Shown here piece after piece: positions 12,466 to 12,834 of a stretch of 12,834 nucleotides of DNA. Source of the DNA: DATDVC01 sp036517695 (lineage in GTDB: Bacteria; Patescibacteriota; Minisyncoccia; Phycocordibacterales; WO2-35-19); NCBI GenBank assembly GCA_036517695.1, contig DATDVC010000020.1, positions 1 to 12,834 on the forward strand. The letters are read 5' to 3'. The translations under genes and the position numbers were made by a program. The notes below the pieces were generated by a model. That model did not search any database and was not told the origin of the DNA. It saw nothing but the letters and a program-made list of their open reading frames with translations. How positions within the stretch are numbered: the stretch's first letter is position 1; every line of letters starts with the position of its first letter.

Positions 12466-12489
12466 TGTGTAAAAGTCAAAGACAGATTT

Positions 12490-12834
12490 ATGGCCAAACA
12501 TAATGAAATTGGGTCAATAGGGGAGGGTCTAGTGACAAAATATCTTGAAAACAAAGGATTTTTTGTAATAGACAGAAATTATAGGAAAAAATGGGGTGAG
12601 CTAGACATAGTGGCCCAAAAAGACGGTGTTGTTCACTTTATTGAGGTCAAAACCGTGAGCAGAAAAAGTTATGCAGGTAAGTTTGAGCAAGAAATAAACA
12701 ATTATCGACCGGAAGACAATATGCACCCATGGAAACTTCAGCGTCTCCGTCGGGCTATCCAGACTTACTTATTAGAGAAATACCGCTCAAATGAACCGTC
12801 TTGGCAGTTTGACCTTATATGTGTCTTTTTGGAC
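12490..12834 (+). CDS. YraN/UPF0102 family protein, PD-(D/E)XK nuclease fold (cut by right edge)
   Basis: ATG 12490 opens a frame of 115 codons that runs off the window. Family hallmarks are E12 in IGEGLVTKYLENKGF, the NYR segment at 30-32, GELDIVA with D39, and FIEVKT with E52 and K54, the core of a PD-(D/E)XK site as in archaeal Holliday junction resolvases. The following KLQRLRRAIQTYL helix and WQFDLICVFLD strand match the rest of the family. Members are usually near 115-130 residues, so only the last few are missing. A role in DNA repair or recombination is commonly assumed, with no firm activity known to me. No SD is present. The DnaA-like cluster lies just upstream. Confidence 0.93.
   Translation, partial: MAKHNEIGSIGEGLVTKYLENKGFFVIDRNYRKKWGELDIVAQKDGVVHFIEVKTVSRKSYAGKFEQEINNYRPEDNMHPWKLQRLRRAIQTYLLEKYRSNEPSWQFDLICVFLD

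Noticed and set aside
1..12834. CRISPR arrays, insertion sequences and rRNA genes
   Set aside because: No regularly spaced direct repeats, transposase motifs or rRNA signatures were seen on either strand.

Overview
The window looks like a chromosomal segment of a Candidate Phyla Radiation bacterium, most likely Parcubacteria/Patescibacteria. This is inferred from gene content and style. NusA has no C-terminal acidic repeats and ends in a low-complexity tail. A secreted coiled-coil protein sits next to a one-pass membrane protein of a type I associate with this group. Most genes lack a Shine-Dalgarno (SD) sequence and start close behind a -10 box. Every recognised housekeeping gene reads through in the standard bacterial code, so UGA is not recoded to glycine.

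Layout. Positions 1-2685 (minus) hold one very large, unrecognised protein with two Gly/Ala-rich hydrophobic segments; its C-terminus lies off the left edge. Divergently, nusA (2861-4099) has a strong promoter, a structured leader and its own terminator. Inorganic pyrophosphatase follows (4276-4800), then a secreted coiled-coil protein with a small membrane protein (4894-6016, terminator at 6037) and an exonuclease III family AP endonuclease (6124-6927). A DUF378 membrane protein (minus) and a possible 48-residue ORF precede a gene-poor stretch (7396-7692). A minus-strand unit then reads TrmB-like regulator, tRNA-Arg(UCG), CCA-adding enzyme (10071 down to 7693). Divergent from it is a plus-strand cassette of four small genes (10261-11484): a Cys-containing protein, a receiver domain, a degenerate receiver and a one-pass membrane protein. 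The cassette has a consensus promoter and a strong terminator. After it come an HTH protein with a LAGLIDADG-like segment, tRNA-Gly(GCC) and a YraN/UPF0102 nuclease-fold gene cut by the right edge.

Structure beyond the genes. Five sequences resembling the ParB site parS lie inside the cca coding region, two of them matching at 14 of 16 positions. A small cluster of DnaA-box-like 9-mers lies between tRNA-Gly and the YraN gene. Together they suggest, but do not prove, proximity to the replication origin and centromere. Three related REP-like palindromes lie between 4030 and 6110, one of them inside the 3' end of nusA. The four-gene cassette is set apart by perfect SD sequences and mostly GTG starts, in contrast to its SD-poor surroundings, and is the best candidate for an undescribed small signalling system.
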